DNA from: Photorhabdus noenieputensis
Lineage (GTDB): Bacteria > Pseudomonadota > Gammaproteobacteria > Enterobacterales > Enterobacteriaceae
DNA length: 64,000 nt
Direction of reading: 5' to 3'
Assembly: GCF_018448935.1 (NCBI RefSeq)
Contig: NZ_RCWC01000001.1
Location: 248,001-312,000, forward strand
Numbering within the stretch: position 1 is the stretch's first letter; every line of letters starts with the position of its first letter. Under the pieces are notes generated by a model. It worked only from the letters and a program-made list of their open reading frames with translations. It did no database searches and was not told the origin of the DNA. Both the position numbers and the translations under genes were made by a program. Shown here one piece after another: positions 55,271-63,997 of the stretch.

Positions 55271-57027
55271 TGGTTTGCCTCTTCTAATTGGGTTAAACAT
55301 TCTTTCTCTATTTCATTCAAGCGACGCAGACGACCAGATAAGTACTTTTCATAATCCTTGTCTCCTTTGGCCTTGGAATTGCCTAAATGAATGCTTAATT
55401 CACGGATAAGGGTAGATGCTATGCCGCGAATTTCATTTTTGCTGACAGCGGTGCGCATAGTTTCTGTATTACGGGTGAACTTATCGTCTAGTTCCTTGCG
55501 TAATCTGACTAGATCCTCGGCCTTATCACTGGCGGCTTTGATTTCAAATTCAATATTATTGTCAGCCAGATATTCAGGGTTGTCATGCATACCCATAAAT
55601 ACATCAGCAGAAAATCCAAGCATCGATAACGCTTTCTTTATAGCATCGGTGAGTGATTTCTTGATGGCCTCTCCATCTGTTTTAATTCCATATTTGGTTC
55701 TGTACATGTATGGTGTCGCACCATAACTTTCAATTTCAGCACAAATGTCACATTCAACCAGATACCAAAAGAGAATTTTGATAGAGTGATTTTGTTCACA
55801 TATTAATGTGCCGTCAGAATCACGTAAGAATCGGCTCCCAATTTGTTTATTTTTGTCGTCATAGATAGGTTCTGACATGGGTGCACCATTGATCAGTTTT
55901 TCTTCTGTGACATTACAGCCCCATCCATAGCCGAATGGTCCGAATAATTCTGTTGCCCGCATAAACATATAGTTACTGTTTATGCTTGTACCGTTGAACC
56001 CCATCCCCTCCAATGGTTTTGTAAAGTGAGGATCGGTACGTTGGACTGCCTTCCAGATACGGAGATTAGTTTGCTGTTCATCGCCTTGTGTCTTGATAGT
56101 TTCTTCCAGCAAATTGGCCCGATGTTGGAAGTTATCATCATTGGTGCTCAGGGTGGCGACAGGAGGCAATGAGGTGATTTCATTATCCGCCGTAATGTTG
56201 TCTTGTGCGGTCTCTTCTACTGCTTTGTCCTCTTCGATTTGCTTGGTTTTTCTGGTCTTGAGAGACTTGGCTTCGCTTTTTTTTTCTTTAACCTGTAGCG
56301 CCGCCTGTTGGGTTTCAACTTCATCTGGAGTGACATCTGTTATTGAGGCTTCTGATGTTGACACCGGATAATTGGAAACCTTGGGTTTCTCTTCTGGTAA
56401 TTCAACGGGTATGTCGGTATCACTTAAAGTACAGTTTAAGAATTCCTTAATAGCGACGGCATCGGTCAGAAATTCAGGGTGGTGTTTACCTTCACGTACG
56501 ACTCTGAAAAGCGTTTCCCGTGGAATGGACAGAGCGTCGGTTCTGATACGAAATGCGGTAGACCACTGACGCCATGCTTCATTGTTATTTTTTATCAGTT
56601 GCTTAGCTTCTTTCATACTGTGTGACATAATCGCCCAGCAATGAAAGTCACCGTCTAGTAATGCCAGTGCAATTTCCAGATCTAACGTGGCGTAAGTGTG
56701 ATTAAAATCACGTGTAGTAATAGATGTGTTTTTCTTTGGTTCGAGCGTTCTAGCCTGCCATGTGGTGCCGTTGAACTCGTATTCAGTAGCAAATTTTTCA
56801 TCAAATTTACCAATTGGTGGGCGAGGGAAGCCTTGTATATCTTTACAAATAATCGGTTTTGATGTGTTGAAGTTGCTCATATCGTCCGCGTACTCTTCCC
56901 CAAGGTAAACAATGGCCATAGCTTTAGCCATTTTTTCGGAATTGGCTTCGAGTGTAATTGCAAGTGGTACGGCTCCATTTTTTTGAGCTTTTTTTGTCGG
57001 CTCAAAGACACAGATATATGTGAACAT
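55267..57027 (-). CDS. Rad52-like annealase with RecE-like N-terminal extension
   Basis: The product is 586 aa. Residues 1-230 resemble the non-catalytic N-terminal region of E. coli RecE (for example CWAIMSHSMKEAKQLIKNNN). A low-complexity Glu/Lys linker (230-300) follows. Residues about 310-470 look like a Rad52/Rad22 single-strand annealing protein: FGPFGYGWGCNVTEEKL, YGIKTDGEAIKKSLTDAIKKAL. No nuclease domain is visible. It probably promotes phage recombination. It begins with AAAGAGGCAAGACCAATG. Confidence 0.68.
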   Translation of the reverse strand: MFTYICVFEPTKKAQKNGAVPLAITLEANSEKMAKAMAIVYLGEEYADDMSNFNTSKPIICKDIQGFPRPPIGKFDEKFATEYEFNGTTWQARTLEPKKNTSITTRDFNHTYATLDLEIALALLDGDFHCWAIMSHSMKEAKQLIKNNNEAWRQWSTAFRIRTDALSIPRETLFRVVREGKHHPEFLTDAVAIKEFLNCTLSDTDIPVELPEEKPKVSNYPVSTSEASITDVTPDEVETQQAALQVKEKKSEAKSLKTRKTKQIEEDKAVEETAQDNITADNEITSLPPVATLSTNDDNFQHRANLLEETIKTQGDEQQTNLRIWKAVQRTDPHFTKPLEGMGFNGTSINSNYMFMRATELFGPFGYGWGCNVTEEKLINGAPMSEPIYDDKNKQIGSRFLRDSDGTLICEQNHSIKILFWYLVECDICAEIESYGATPYMYRTKYGIKTDGEAIKKSLTDAIKKALSMLGFSADVFMGMHDNPEYLADNNIEFEIKAASDKAEDLVRLRKELDDKFTRNTETMRTAVSKNEIRGIASTLIRELSIHLGNSKAKGDKDYEKYLSGRLRRLNEIEKECLTQLEEANQ

Positions 57028-57040
57028 TGGTCTTGCCTCT

Positions 57041-57292
57041 TTAATAAATTGCTTTTTTTGTCAATCTTATTGCTGCCTTAATCCCGGCTTTTGGCATTTT
57101 GACTTTTGGATATAATCCCTTGACAGCATTTGAATAAACCATTCCTGTCGTTGGGTAATATTCAACTCGCCTTTTGCCACCGATAATAGATATATGCATA
57201 GTTGCGTTTGTTGTATCGCTATTATTTTCATGCTCAATAGCAATTAAACCATTATCTAGGATTAAATTAATTACATCATTTATGTTTTTCAT
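57041..57292 (-). CDS. Phage protein of unknown function
   Basis: The product is 83 aa: DVINLILDNGLIAIEHEN, then KRRVEYYPTTGMVYSNAVKG and a basic helical end. It lies between two early genes of the left operon. No family recognised. Confidence 0.55.
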   Translation of the reverse strand: MKNINDVINLILDNGLIAIEHENNSDTTNATMHISIIGGKRRVEYYPTTGMVYSNAVKGLYPKVKMPKAGIKAAIRLTKKAIY

Positions 57293-57307
57293 AAATACAC
57301 CTGAGCC

Positions 57308-57652
57308 TTAATCAGGTATTTTTTCATCAGATTTAGACATTGGTTTTTCTTCAATGCATAACAATGATTGAATATGGCCCTCAAGTTCATAGGCTTTAGC
57401 ATGAGCTTCCGCAAGAACTTTGTTTTGTTCTTTTTTTAGAGTATCAATTTGTGAATTTATAAAGTCTGGATGACTAATATTTGGATACGGGATTTCTATA
57501 TCATGAATAGCGACAACTGTACCAAAGATCGATGCATTTCCGTGTTTACTTGCATCATGTGGTAAGACTGTGATGTTCATTTTTCGTGAAATATTATTTT
57601 CGATAGCGTGAACATAGAGCTTTACTTGTATTGTTTCTTGTTGTGCTTTCAT
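57308..57652 (-). CDS. Phage protein of unknown function
   Basis: The product is 114 aa from ATG 57652 with AGGAG upstream: MKAQQETIQVKLYVHAIENN, then a helix QIDTLKKEQNKVLAEAHAKA. It is the first full gene of the leftward early operon. An upstream TTG start is possible but less likely. Confidence 0.6.
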   Translation of the reverse strand: MKAQQETIQVKLYVHAIENNISRKMNITVLPHDASKHGNASIFGTVVAIHDIEIPYPNISHPDFINSQIDTLKKEQNKVLAEAHAKAYELEGHIQSLLCIEEKPMSKSDEKIPD

Positions 57653-57850
57653 AGCAACTCCTGATATATTGTTAGTGATCAATGATGGAAATCATTGGTC
57701 TTGCCTCTTCTAACGAGTTGGTCCTCGTTAGTAGAAACTCCCGGTTAGCTTTGGTCGGCGATCCGGGGTAGAAGAACCCGCCACTTCGGTGGGTTTTTTT
57801 ACATCTGTTGATTCTTTGTTTTTCCCCATATTGGTATTAGTTGGTACGGA
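57653..57850. promoter_or_regulatory. Leader of the leftward early operon
   Basis: Contains a seven-codon minicistron (ATG 57693-57695, MISIIDH) behind the prophage start motif. A hairpin CTAACGAG...CTCGTTAG is at 57710-57731. A plus-strand terminator-like stem, AACCCGCC...GGTGGGTT followed by T7, is at 57775-57799. A leader-control element is plausible. Confidence 0.5.
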
Positions 57851-58650
57851 TTGATCAACGATAAATACCATTCAGAGGTTATGGTTTTAACAAATGTTTC
57901 AAACAGACCGATGAATTGGCCTAATTTGATATTCTGCATATCATTACACATGAGAACTGTTGTTCGATTGGTTAATGTGCGGGTCTTTCCCCGCCGTCCG
58001 TTGATTCACGCAGTTTCTAAGAAACCCGGCAAGAAGAACCGTAACGCATCAACTGCCAGTGTTTTTGTACCATTCCCACCGCTGGCTGGGGAATCCTGGT
58101 GTTGGTTGATCTTTCCTGTTCCACTTTCTGGTAAATACAGTTGTTATATGTGGTAATCATGGCAGGTCACATTGAACCCTGCTCTTCTCCTCCCTCATGA
58201 CAATTGAAACTGTAAATTCGGTTTTGAACACTTAACCTAAACGGCTGCTGTGCCGTGCTACTGATTAGCAAATCATCTACCTCTTCGTATGTCGGTAGCG
58301 ACTACTCCGTGGGCGTCCTGCCTGTTTGCTGTTGAAATTGAGTTTAGTAATTGATAAACGAAAAGTAAAGTAAAAATTAAATAATAAGGAGGGCTTATCA
58401 AAGTGTTAAGTTTAACCATTTGATTTATTTTAATTTTTATATTTATTTCAAGGTGTGAACTGAATGAATTTTCCCTTGGTGATAGCACTGTGAAATAGGG
58501 TGGCTAAGATAGTTTTAGAGATTTGCTATGCATATAGCATGATAGTTTTTGGGTGTTGGCTGAAGGTTAATTAATTTTTGGATTGGGTGATTGAGGTTAA
58601 CGGTTTATTCCGTAGGGTTCAGGGTAAGATGAAAATCTTGTTGATAAATA
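57851..58650. other. Region with no supported gene
   Basis: About 800 bp between the early-left leader and the repressor. A plus-strand frame at 57851-58156 and a minus-strand frame at 58273-58488 lack ribosome binding sites or protein-like composition. The left early promoter is probably here. Confidence 0.3.
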
Positions 58651-58679
58651 AGAAAAAAGTCGGATGGTGACTTTTTTCT
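58651..58679. terminator. Bidirectional terminator at repressor end
   Basis: Perfect 11-bp stem AGAAAAAAGTC / GACTTTTTTCT around GGATGGT. It has T-rich tails on both strands and overlaps the last bases of the repressor gene. Confidence 0.9.
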
Positions 58680-59049
58680 ATGCTTTCTTTTGCCTCTTTT
58701 TATGTAATAATTCTTCTAGTAAATTATCATAATGCCGTTTTTTATCTTCAAGATTTTTTATCAGATCATCGGCATCACTATCTGGCAGTTCGTCGAATAG
58801 GTCTAGAAGAACTTTTTGCTTAGGAGTCAATGTTACTTGTAGTGGACTTCCTAATTGGTGGGGGTTTGTATCGGCGTCTAAATAACCATCTGGCATTCGA
58901 TAGTCTTGTTCTAAACGTCTTGCGGCTTTTTCGCCGAAAGATGCTTTACCATTCATAAGCTGTGACAAATAACTCTTCTCTTTTTCAGGAAGAGTTTTAT
59001 CGGAAAACCAATCTCTTAGGCGTTGTTGCCTGATGTTCTTCATGCTCAT
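58678..59049 (-). CDS. Prophage CI-type repressor (short)
   Basis: The product is 123 aa. The helix-turn-helix is in EKEKSYLSQLMNGKASFGEKAARRLE. A linker, then SPLQVTLTPKQKVLLDLFDELPD and a coiled-coil C-terminus follow. It has no LexA/S24 protease domain, so it would not be cleaved by RecA; it is shorter than lambda CI. Divergent from the cro-like gene across shared operators. The ribosome binding site is weak, as for leaderless or near-leaderless repressor mRNAs. Confidence 0.78.
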   Translation of the reverse strand: MSMKNIRQQRLRDWFSDKTLPEKEKSYLSQLMNGKASFGEKAARRLEQDYRMPDGYLDADTNPHQLGSPLQVTLTPKQKVLLDLFDELPDSDADDLIKNLEDKKRHYDNLLEELLHKKRQKKA

Positions 59050-59110
59050 TTTATTTATAAGAACCTATGTATCTAGGGATTTAACTATTTTTCCTACCAG
59101 TTAAATTGTG

Positions 59111-59127
59111 ATTAGTATTCACTAAAT
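59111..59127. promoter_or_regulatory. Repressor operator 1
   Basis: ATTAGTATTCACTAAAT, a dyad with TTTAGT half-sites, between divergent repressor and cro-like genes. Confidence 0.65.
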
Positions 59128-59137
59128 AAGCAAATGC

Positions 59138-59165
59138 TTGACAAATGTTTAGTATTTATTAAACT
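59138..59165 (+). promoter_or_regulatory. Rightward early promoter
   Basis: TTGACA (59138-59143), 16-bp spacer, TAAACT (59160-59165). The spacer and -10 overlap operator 2, so repressor binding would block it. Confidence 0.7.
59148..59164. promoter_or_regulatory. Repressor operator 2
   Basis: TTTAGTATTTATTAAAC, 13 of 17 positions matching operator 1, with the same dyad layout. Confidence 0.65.
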
Positions 59166-59190
59166 TTCTGTATTTCTAAAAGGGATAGTT

Positions 59191-59418
59191 ATGAAACTAA
59201 ATGATTACATTTCTAATTTAAAGCGAGGTGAAGCCAAACTTCTTGCTGAGAAGCTTGGGGTATCCAGTTCCTATTTATCGCAAATGGCACATGGTTATGC
59301 TCCAGTTCCTCCCGCCAGATGTTTTGATATAGAAAATGCAACCAATGGAAAAGTGACAAGACAAGATCTTCGTCCCCATGACTGGCAGAAAATATGGCCT
59401 GAAATAAATGCTAACTGA
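59191..59418 (+). CDS. Cro/YdaS-like helix-turn-helix regulator
   Basis: The product is 75 aa from ATG 59191 (AAAGGGA upstream). The helix-turn-helix is AKLLAEKLGVSSSYLSQMAHGYAPVPPARC, followed by the YdaS/Cro-type ending VTRQDLRPHDWQKIWPE. It is the first gene of the rightward operon, in the Cro position. YdaS-like proteins act as Cro analogues in Rac-type prophages. Confidence 0.82.
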   Translation: MKLNDYISNLKRGEAKLLAEKLGVSSSYLSQMAHGYAPVPPARCFDIENATNGKVTRQDLRPHDWQKIWPEINAN

Positions 59419-59475
59419 GCCGTCAGTATAAAAACTGATTCTCAATAATCAATATTGCGACAGGAGACGTAAACA

Positions 59476-59925
59476 GTGGAACAAAACATCAACGCCCTGA
59501 AAGCCGAAGTTGAGGCGTGGGCGGCAGAGAAGGGGCAGGAGTATGTAGCAATAGAAATAAGCCGAATGTACTTCTTGCTTTGTGAAAGAGCGGTATCAGC
59601 CAAGTTGCATCCCATTGAAATAAATGGGAATGCTAATTGGAAAGCTATCAATAACAACAGGCAGCAAATTTTCAGGTGGTTGCGCAGTGATTCAAGGGCT
59701 GCACGAAGAAAAGTATCAGAGTTGTTACCCGCTATCCAATCAGCCCTTCCACTTGAACGCAAAGCCAGAGTTAACGGTGAAACAACTAATTATTTGATAT
59801 CTGTTGCGATTCGTGAATTTACGGCGGTGATAATTGCAATCCTATTGGGAGGTTTAGGAGGTAATGACGTATCACAACAAATAACCGTTGCGATATCAGC
59901 ACTGAATGCTTTGACAAACGTTTAA
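59476..59925 (+). CDS. YdaT-like regulator (CII-position protein)
   Basis: The product is 149 aa from GTG 59476 (AGGAG upstream). AEVEAWAAEKGQEYVAIEIS and NRQQIFRWLRSDSRAARRKV match the YdaT pattern: A-A-E-K-G-Q, then R-W-L, then P-A-I and L-P-x-E-x-R. YdaT proteins of Rac-type phages are toxic when overexpressed and behave as CII-like activators of lysogeny. The C-terminal half is hydrophobic (AVIIAILLGGLGG). Confidence 0.72.
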   Translation: MEQNINALKAEVEAWAAEKGQEYVAIEISRMYFLLCERAVSAKLHPIEINGNANWKAINNNRQQIFRWLRSDSRAARRKVSELLPAIQSALPLERKARVNGETTNYLISVAIREFTAVIIAILLGGLGGNDVSQQITVAISALNALTNV

Positions 59926-59939
59926 AAGAGGCAAGACCA

Positions 59940-60167
59940 ATGCTTAGAACCATAGAAAAGATCACCTATTGTAATAAGTTTCGTCTGAATGGTGAGTTTG
60001 TAACTATAGAACAACTCTCAGAAATTTATGAAGAAGGATGTAGAGAAGCTGCGTTAAATATCTGGGAACAGTATGAACGGCAAAAGGCCAAATTGCTGGG
60101 GGAGTCTCTTACCTTTGAACGGTGTAAGTCAGTTTGCCGTCAGATTGCTAAAATACTTGGAGCTTGA
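59940..60167 (+). CDS. Small phage protein of unknown function
   Basis: The product is 75 aa: NGEFVTIEQLSEIYEEGCRE, then RCKSVCRQIAKILGA. It starts behind the motif AAAGAGGCAAGACCAATG shared by several genes here. The stop is 2 bp before the initiator gene's ATG. Possibly helical and DNA-associated. Confidence 0.6.
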   Translation: MLRTIEKITYCNKFRLNGEFVTIEQLSEIYEEGCREAALNIWEQYERQKAKLLGESLTFERCKSVCRQIAKILGA

Positions 60168-60169
60168 TT

Positions 60170-60922
60170 ATGAGTATGTCATTGATGGTAAAAGCTATGA
60201 GTATCAAAGTTGGTAATCCACTTCGTAAATTGGTACTGATTAAGTTGGCTGATAACGCTAATGACCAGGGAGAGTGCTGGCCGTCAGTTGCTTACATTGC
60301 TGAACAATGCGAAATATCAGAACGTTCTGTTCAAAATCACATTAAGCAATTGGTAAAAGATGGCATTGTCTGTGTTACAGAACGGAAGACACAAAATGGA
60401 CTGAATCAATCAAATGTCTATTTCCTGAATCTGGATAAATCCAGTCATGGCTATAGTGAAAATGTTGCACCATATGGTGCATCTCTTGCACCCAGTGGTG
60501 CAAATTCTGCGGGGGTTAGTGGTGCAGGAGATGCACCCAGAACCAGTCACCCTTTTGAACCAGTCACGGAACCTAAAACCCCCCTTACCCCCCGTAAGGG
60601 GAGACGGGAGAAATTAAAATTCGATCCCATCACGGCAAAGCCTAAAAACGTTAGCGATGAAGTATGGGCTGATTGGGTCACTTTTCGGCTAGAAATTAAA
60701 AAGCCGCTGACAGAAACCATGTGTAAGCAGCAAGAGAAAAAACTAGCAGATTGCACGAATCCTGATTCAGTGATTTGCACGTCAATTGCGAATGGGTGGC
60801 AAGGGTTGTTTCCTGAAAAGTCTCAAAACATCAAACCTAAATTTACTCAAAATACGCATACAGGCTATGAGGGTATAACCTACGAACCACAGGATTCTTA
60901 TTGGTCAGAAAATATTGATTAG
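60170..60922 (+). CDS. Phage replication initiator (helix-turn-helix, O-like)
   Basis: The product is 250 aa from ATG 60170 (TTGGAG upstream). The winged helix is ECWPSVAYIAEQCEISERSV. The middle section (residues about 100-130) is an A-P-x-G-A repeat encoded by palindromic iterons. The C-terminal part WADWVTFRLEIKKPLTE, then NGWQGLFPE is typical of O/DUF4373-type primosomal initiators. It should bind the iterons in its own gene and recruit the DnaB-DnaC pair that follows. Confidence 0.78.
   Translation: MSMSLMVKAMSIKVGNPLRKLVLIKLADNANDQGECWPSVAYIAEQCEISERSVQNHIKQLVKDGIVCVTERKTQNGLNQSNVYFLNLDKSSHGYSENVAPYGASLAPSGANSAGVSGAGDAPRTSHPFEPVTEPKTPLTPRKGRREKLKFDPITAKPKNVSDEVWADWVTFRLEIKKPLTETMCKQQEKKLADCTNPDSVICTSIANGWQGLFPEKSQNIKPKFTQNTHTGYEGITYEPQDSYWSENID
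60465..60537. other. Palindromic iterons, probable replication origin
   Basis: Three dyads share TTGCACC/GGTGCA: TTGCACCATATGGTGCAT (60465-60482), TTGCACCCAGTGGTGCAAA (60486-60504) and GGTGCAGGAGATGCACC (60521-60537). They lie inside the initiator gene, as lambda ori does in O. Confidence 0.7.
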
Positions 60923-60930
60923 GGGGAGAA

Positions 60931-61515
60931 ATGAACTCTAATAGCTTACTTGACAGTATCAACATTGCCCCACGTTTTGAACATGCCAGCTTTGAAAATT
61001 ATCAGCCTATAAACAAAGCTGCTCAACATAATCTGAAGATCTGCCAAAGTTATGTTCAGACTTGGAAAGAACGCAAAGTTGCGGGTGAGGGGATCATCAT
61101 GTGTGGCCGTCTTGGTACCGGGAAAACTCATCTGGCTGTTGCGACATGCCGTGAAATAGTCACTCAGAACGGTATCAGTGCGTTTATTACAACCGCATCA
61201 CGTATTATCAGGGCATTTCGTCGTTCATGGAGTAATGATGCTGACACCAACGAGTTCGAGACACTGAGGTTTTACAGTGAGTTGGATTTGCTGATCATCG
61301 ATGAGATTGGCGTTCAATACGGCACTGAATCAGAGCGAAATATCTTGTTTGAGGTGATTAATAACCGATATGAAGATTTATTACCAACGATCCTGATCAG
61401 TAATTTGCCAATGAATGACCTGCCGGTGTTTTTAGGGGACCGAGTATTAGATCGTGTGTTACAGGGTGGGGTAGTGTTGGCTTTTGACTGGGATAGTTAC
61501 CGGAGGGGGCAGTAG
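60931..61515 (+). CDS. DnaC-like helicase loader
   Basis: The product is a 194-aa AAA+ ATPase. Walker A is [15 protein letters not shown], Walker B is [12 protein letters not shown], sensor segment is [11 protein letters not shown], and the arginine-finger region is [12 protein letters not shown]. It loads the replicative helicase encoded next. It overlaps nothing and sits 8 bp after the initiator gene. Confidence 0.9.
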   Translation: MNSNSLLDSINIAPRFEHASFENYQPINKAAQHNLKICQSYVQTWKERKVAGEGIIMCGRLGTGKTHLAVATCREIVTQNGISAFITTASRIIRAFRRSWSNDADTNEFETLRFYSELDLLIIDEIGVQYGTESERNILFEVINNRYEDLLPTILISNLPMNDLPVFLGDRVLDRVLQGGVVLAFDWDSYRRGQ

Positions 61516-61516
61516 T

Positions 61517-62884
61517 ATGAATGAGCTCAATCTAGAGTCTGCGGTTATAAGCGGATTGTTGTCAGGTGGTGCAACGCAGGATGCTTATGATGTTTTTGCA
61601 ACGTTGTCAGAAGAGGCGTTTAGTTCAAGTTTTTTGCGTCGTGTCTACGTTGAAATCAAAAAACAAGCGTTCAGTAGTTCCCTGATTGATCCGATATTCA
61701 TCGCTGAGGCTATGAGTGGAGATGGTAATACATTAGCTAATATCCTGGAGTTGAGTAAGAGTCCTGTTTGGAATGCAAACCTGAAAGGCTATGCCAATAA
61801 AGTTAGTGAATATTGGTATGTTCGGCGGGTTACAGCAGTGATCAACGCTGGCCAACAGGCGTTACTGGAAACTAAAAATCATACTCAAGCACAACATGTT
61901 ATAACGGGCTTTATGTCCACTATGGGGGAGCTAATACGAGATACTGGCAACCTGGCTCCCGTGCACATCAAGACATTGATTGAAGGGTACATTGACATAC
62001 TGGGGAGGCGTAACTTAGGTGAGGATAGTCGCGGTATGATTATGACAGGTATTGAGCCATTTGACTCGTTGACGGGGGGATTTAACCCAACTGATTTAAT
62101 TCTCATCGGTGGTCGTCCCGGAATGGGCAAAACAGAACTGGCACTTTGCATGATTGAGGGTATGACTAGGAATGGAGGGGCGGTATTGCTGTTTTCAATG
62201 GAAATGGCAGCACAACAAATTACAGAACGTATAGTTGCTGGTTCTGCCCAGTTGTCAGTTTCGAAATTGAGACGTGGTGAATTTTATGATGAAGATTGGG
62301 CTCGTATATCTAACGCAATAAGCGAGTTAATAGATCGCGATATTCATATTCTTGATGCTAGTGAATTAAGCGCTGAACAGATATGTGCTATCAGTGAAAC
62401 GCATAAGCGCAGGTACCCGAATCTGAAAGGTATTTTTGTTGATTATCTTGGGTTGATAGAAAGGCCCAAAGCCGAGCGTAATGACCTTGCTATCGCTCAA
62501 ATATCCAGGGCCCTCAAGGGACTAGCTAAGCGATTGCATACACCTGTTACAGCATTGAGTCAGTTATCAAGAGACGTTGATAAACGGCCTATACATCAGC
62601 GTCGTCCTGTTGCAGCGGATTTACGAGACTCAGGTAACCTAGAGCAAGATGCAGATCGAATTATTTTTACTTATCGTGATGTTGTTTATAACCCACTAAG
62701 TCCAGCCAGAAATTATGCCGAGATTATTTTGGATAAGAATCGTCACGGTGAAACCGGAACCATATTCCAGGAATTTAAAAACGGGCATTACTTACCAACT
62801 GATCAAATTGTTGCTGCTGAAATATGTCGTACACAGCAACAGGCTAAACAAAAAGAGCGCCGATACGCAGACAAAGCATTTTAA
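61517..62884 (+). CDS. DnaB-type replicative helicase
   Basis: The product is 455 aa from ATG 61517 (GGAGGGGG upstream), 1 bp after dnaC. The N-terminal primase-interacting domain has [15 protein letters not shown]. The RecA-like motor follows: Walker [15 protein letters not shown], Walker [13 protein letters not shown], the H4-type [19 protein letters not shown] and KNRHGETGT. It unwinds the phage origin 5' to 3'. Confidence 0.93.
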   Translation: MNELNLESAVISGLLSGGATQDAYDVFATLSEEAFSSSFLRRVYVEIKKQAFSSSLIDPIFIAEAMSGDGNTLANILELSKSPVWNANLKGYANKVSEYWYVRRVTAVINAGQQALLETKNHTQAQHVITGFMSTMGELIRDTGNLAPVHIKTLIEGYIDILGRRNLGEDSRGMIMTGIEPFDSLTGGFNPTDLILIGGRPGMGKTELALCMIEGMTRNGGAVLLFSMEMAAQQITERIVAGSAQLSVSKLRRGEFYDEDWARISNAISELIDRDIHILDASELSAEQICAISETHKRRYPNLKGIFVDYLGLIERPKAERNDLAIAQISRALKGLAKRLHTPVTALSQLSRDVDKRPIHQRRPVAADLRDSGNLEQDADRIIFTYRDVVYNPLSPARNYAEIILDKNRHGETGTIFQEFKNGHYLPTDQIVAAEICRTQQQAKQKERRYADKAF

Positions 62885-63310
62885 CTAAAGACCAAAAGAG
62901 GCAGATCAAAATGACCATAAACAGTAAACTGATTTTATTAGATAATTTGGGTAGTTATGAATTATCCCGTTTTGGGTGCAGTGCTGAAAGCATCGTTATC
63001 TTACAAATTTAGACTTAAAAGCTAGTCGATTCAACGTAAACGCCAGCAGGATGCTGGCTTTACCAAAATTGCTGGCGGATAACTAGGAGCTGGAGATGCT
63101 GAAGCGCAATTGTACTCTTCGACGGCGGGAGAAAGCCTTTCTGTAGCTGAATATTGTTTTTCTAGTGAAGTGGCCTGATGGAACACACTGGGATGGTATA
63201 AGAGTTGAAGTTGTATTTGTAACGTACAAATTACATATCAAGTATATTGCTTGCGTTCAAAACGAAAAAAAAATACCATAAAATCTGCTTAACGCAATCA
63301 GGGTATCTAA
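62885..63310. other. Gap in the early right operon
   Basis: Holds the tiny gene at 62911 and the hairpin GCCAGC-AGGAT-GCTGGC (about 63041-63058). Further downstream is a short basic frame near 63096, which I do not call a gene. Confidence 0.35.
62911..63012 (+). CDS. 33-aa phage peptide
   Basis: ATG 62911 follows AAAGAGGCAGATCAAA, close to the common prophage start motif. The product starts MTINSKLILLDNLGSYELSR and ends SIVILQI. Family unknown, but the initiation signal suggests it is translated. Confidence 0.45.
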   Translation: MTINSKLILLDNLGSYELSRFGCSAESIVILQI

Positions 63311-63982
63311 ATGAGCATTAACGACACACAAAGTGATATTACCGATTTGATAATAAACGCTTTCAGGCGTGATTTTTGGCTTAACGTACAAGATGCATTA
63401 TATGCTAAGTATGCTGCAGCACAGGAAGTAACTGTAGGCAATATATTAAAACTTGGTGAACCGGAGCAACGTAGATTTAGGCCTCAGGCTAGGCACTATG
63501 GCCTTAATTCAGCATTGAGGGAGGCCGCAAGTCGCTCTGGTTATCTTTGTTACGATGCTGATACATCCCCGAAAGGGGAGCATTACATTATTATCGATTC
63601 AGAAGGTGTTAAAATTAGCCGTATTGGGTTAAATCACGATGAGCGCCATATAAGAGGTGCTAAACATCGTTCATTGATAGCCCAATTGAATGAAAAATTT
63701 GAAGGCTATACCCCAGATCTTTTTAGAGAAGAAGATAGTAAACATCATAATGACATTGATACGTTAGGTGTGTTGTTAATAAATATTAATCCACCATATC
63801 ATGAATCTCAGGCTAGCATGATGGATTTAAGGATTGTGGTTCCTTTTACCAATATGAAAGGTTTTCACTATAATAAATCTGTAACGGAGCTTTTAGCCCT
63901 CTATACTGGAGAGAAGAAGATAGTCATTCCTGATATGGTTTTACCTAAGCTCAAGAAGCGCCTGAAGGATCAGGAAAAATAG
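63311..63982 (+). CDS. Prophage cargo gene of unknown function
   Basis: The product is 223 aa: FRRDFWLNVQDALYAKYAAA, NHDERHIRGAKHRSLIAQLN, then TPDLFREEDSKHHNDI, ending basic (LPKLKKRLKDQEK). No ribosome binding site is strong. It lies in the early right region where lambdoid phages keep accessory genes, and the next gene starts 15 bp later, so the two are probably one operon. Family not recognised. Confidence 0.6.
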   Translation: MSINDTQSDITDLIINAFRRDFWLNVQDALYAKYAAAQEVTVGNILKLGEPEQRRFRPQARHYGLNSALREAASRSGYLCYDADTSPKGEHYIIIDSEGVKISRIGLNHDERHIRGAKHRSLIAQLNEKFEGYTPDLFREEDSKHHNDIDTLGVLLININPPYHESQASMMDLRIVVPFTNMKGFHYNKSVTELLALYTGEKKIVIPDMVLPKLKKRLKDQEK

Positions 63983-63997
63983 AATAGGTGAGACATT

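Noticed and set aside
57851-58156. 101-aa plus-strand frame in the prophage leader
   Set aside because: No ribosome binding site, odd Arg/Pro/Trp composition, and opposite to the early-left transcript. Considered as an Ash-like protein but not supported.
58273-58488. 71-aa minus-strand frame
   Set aside because: GTG start without ribosome binding site and no protein-like pattern.
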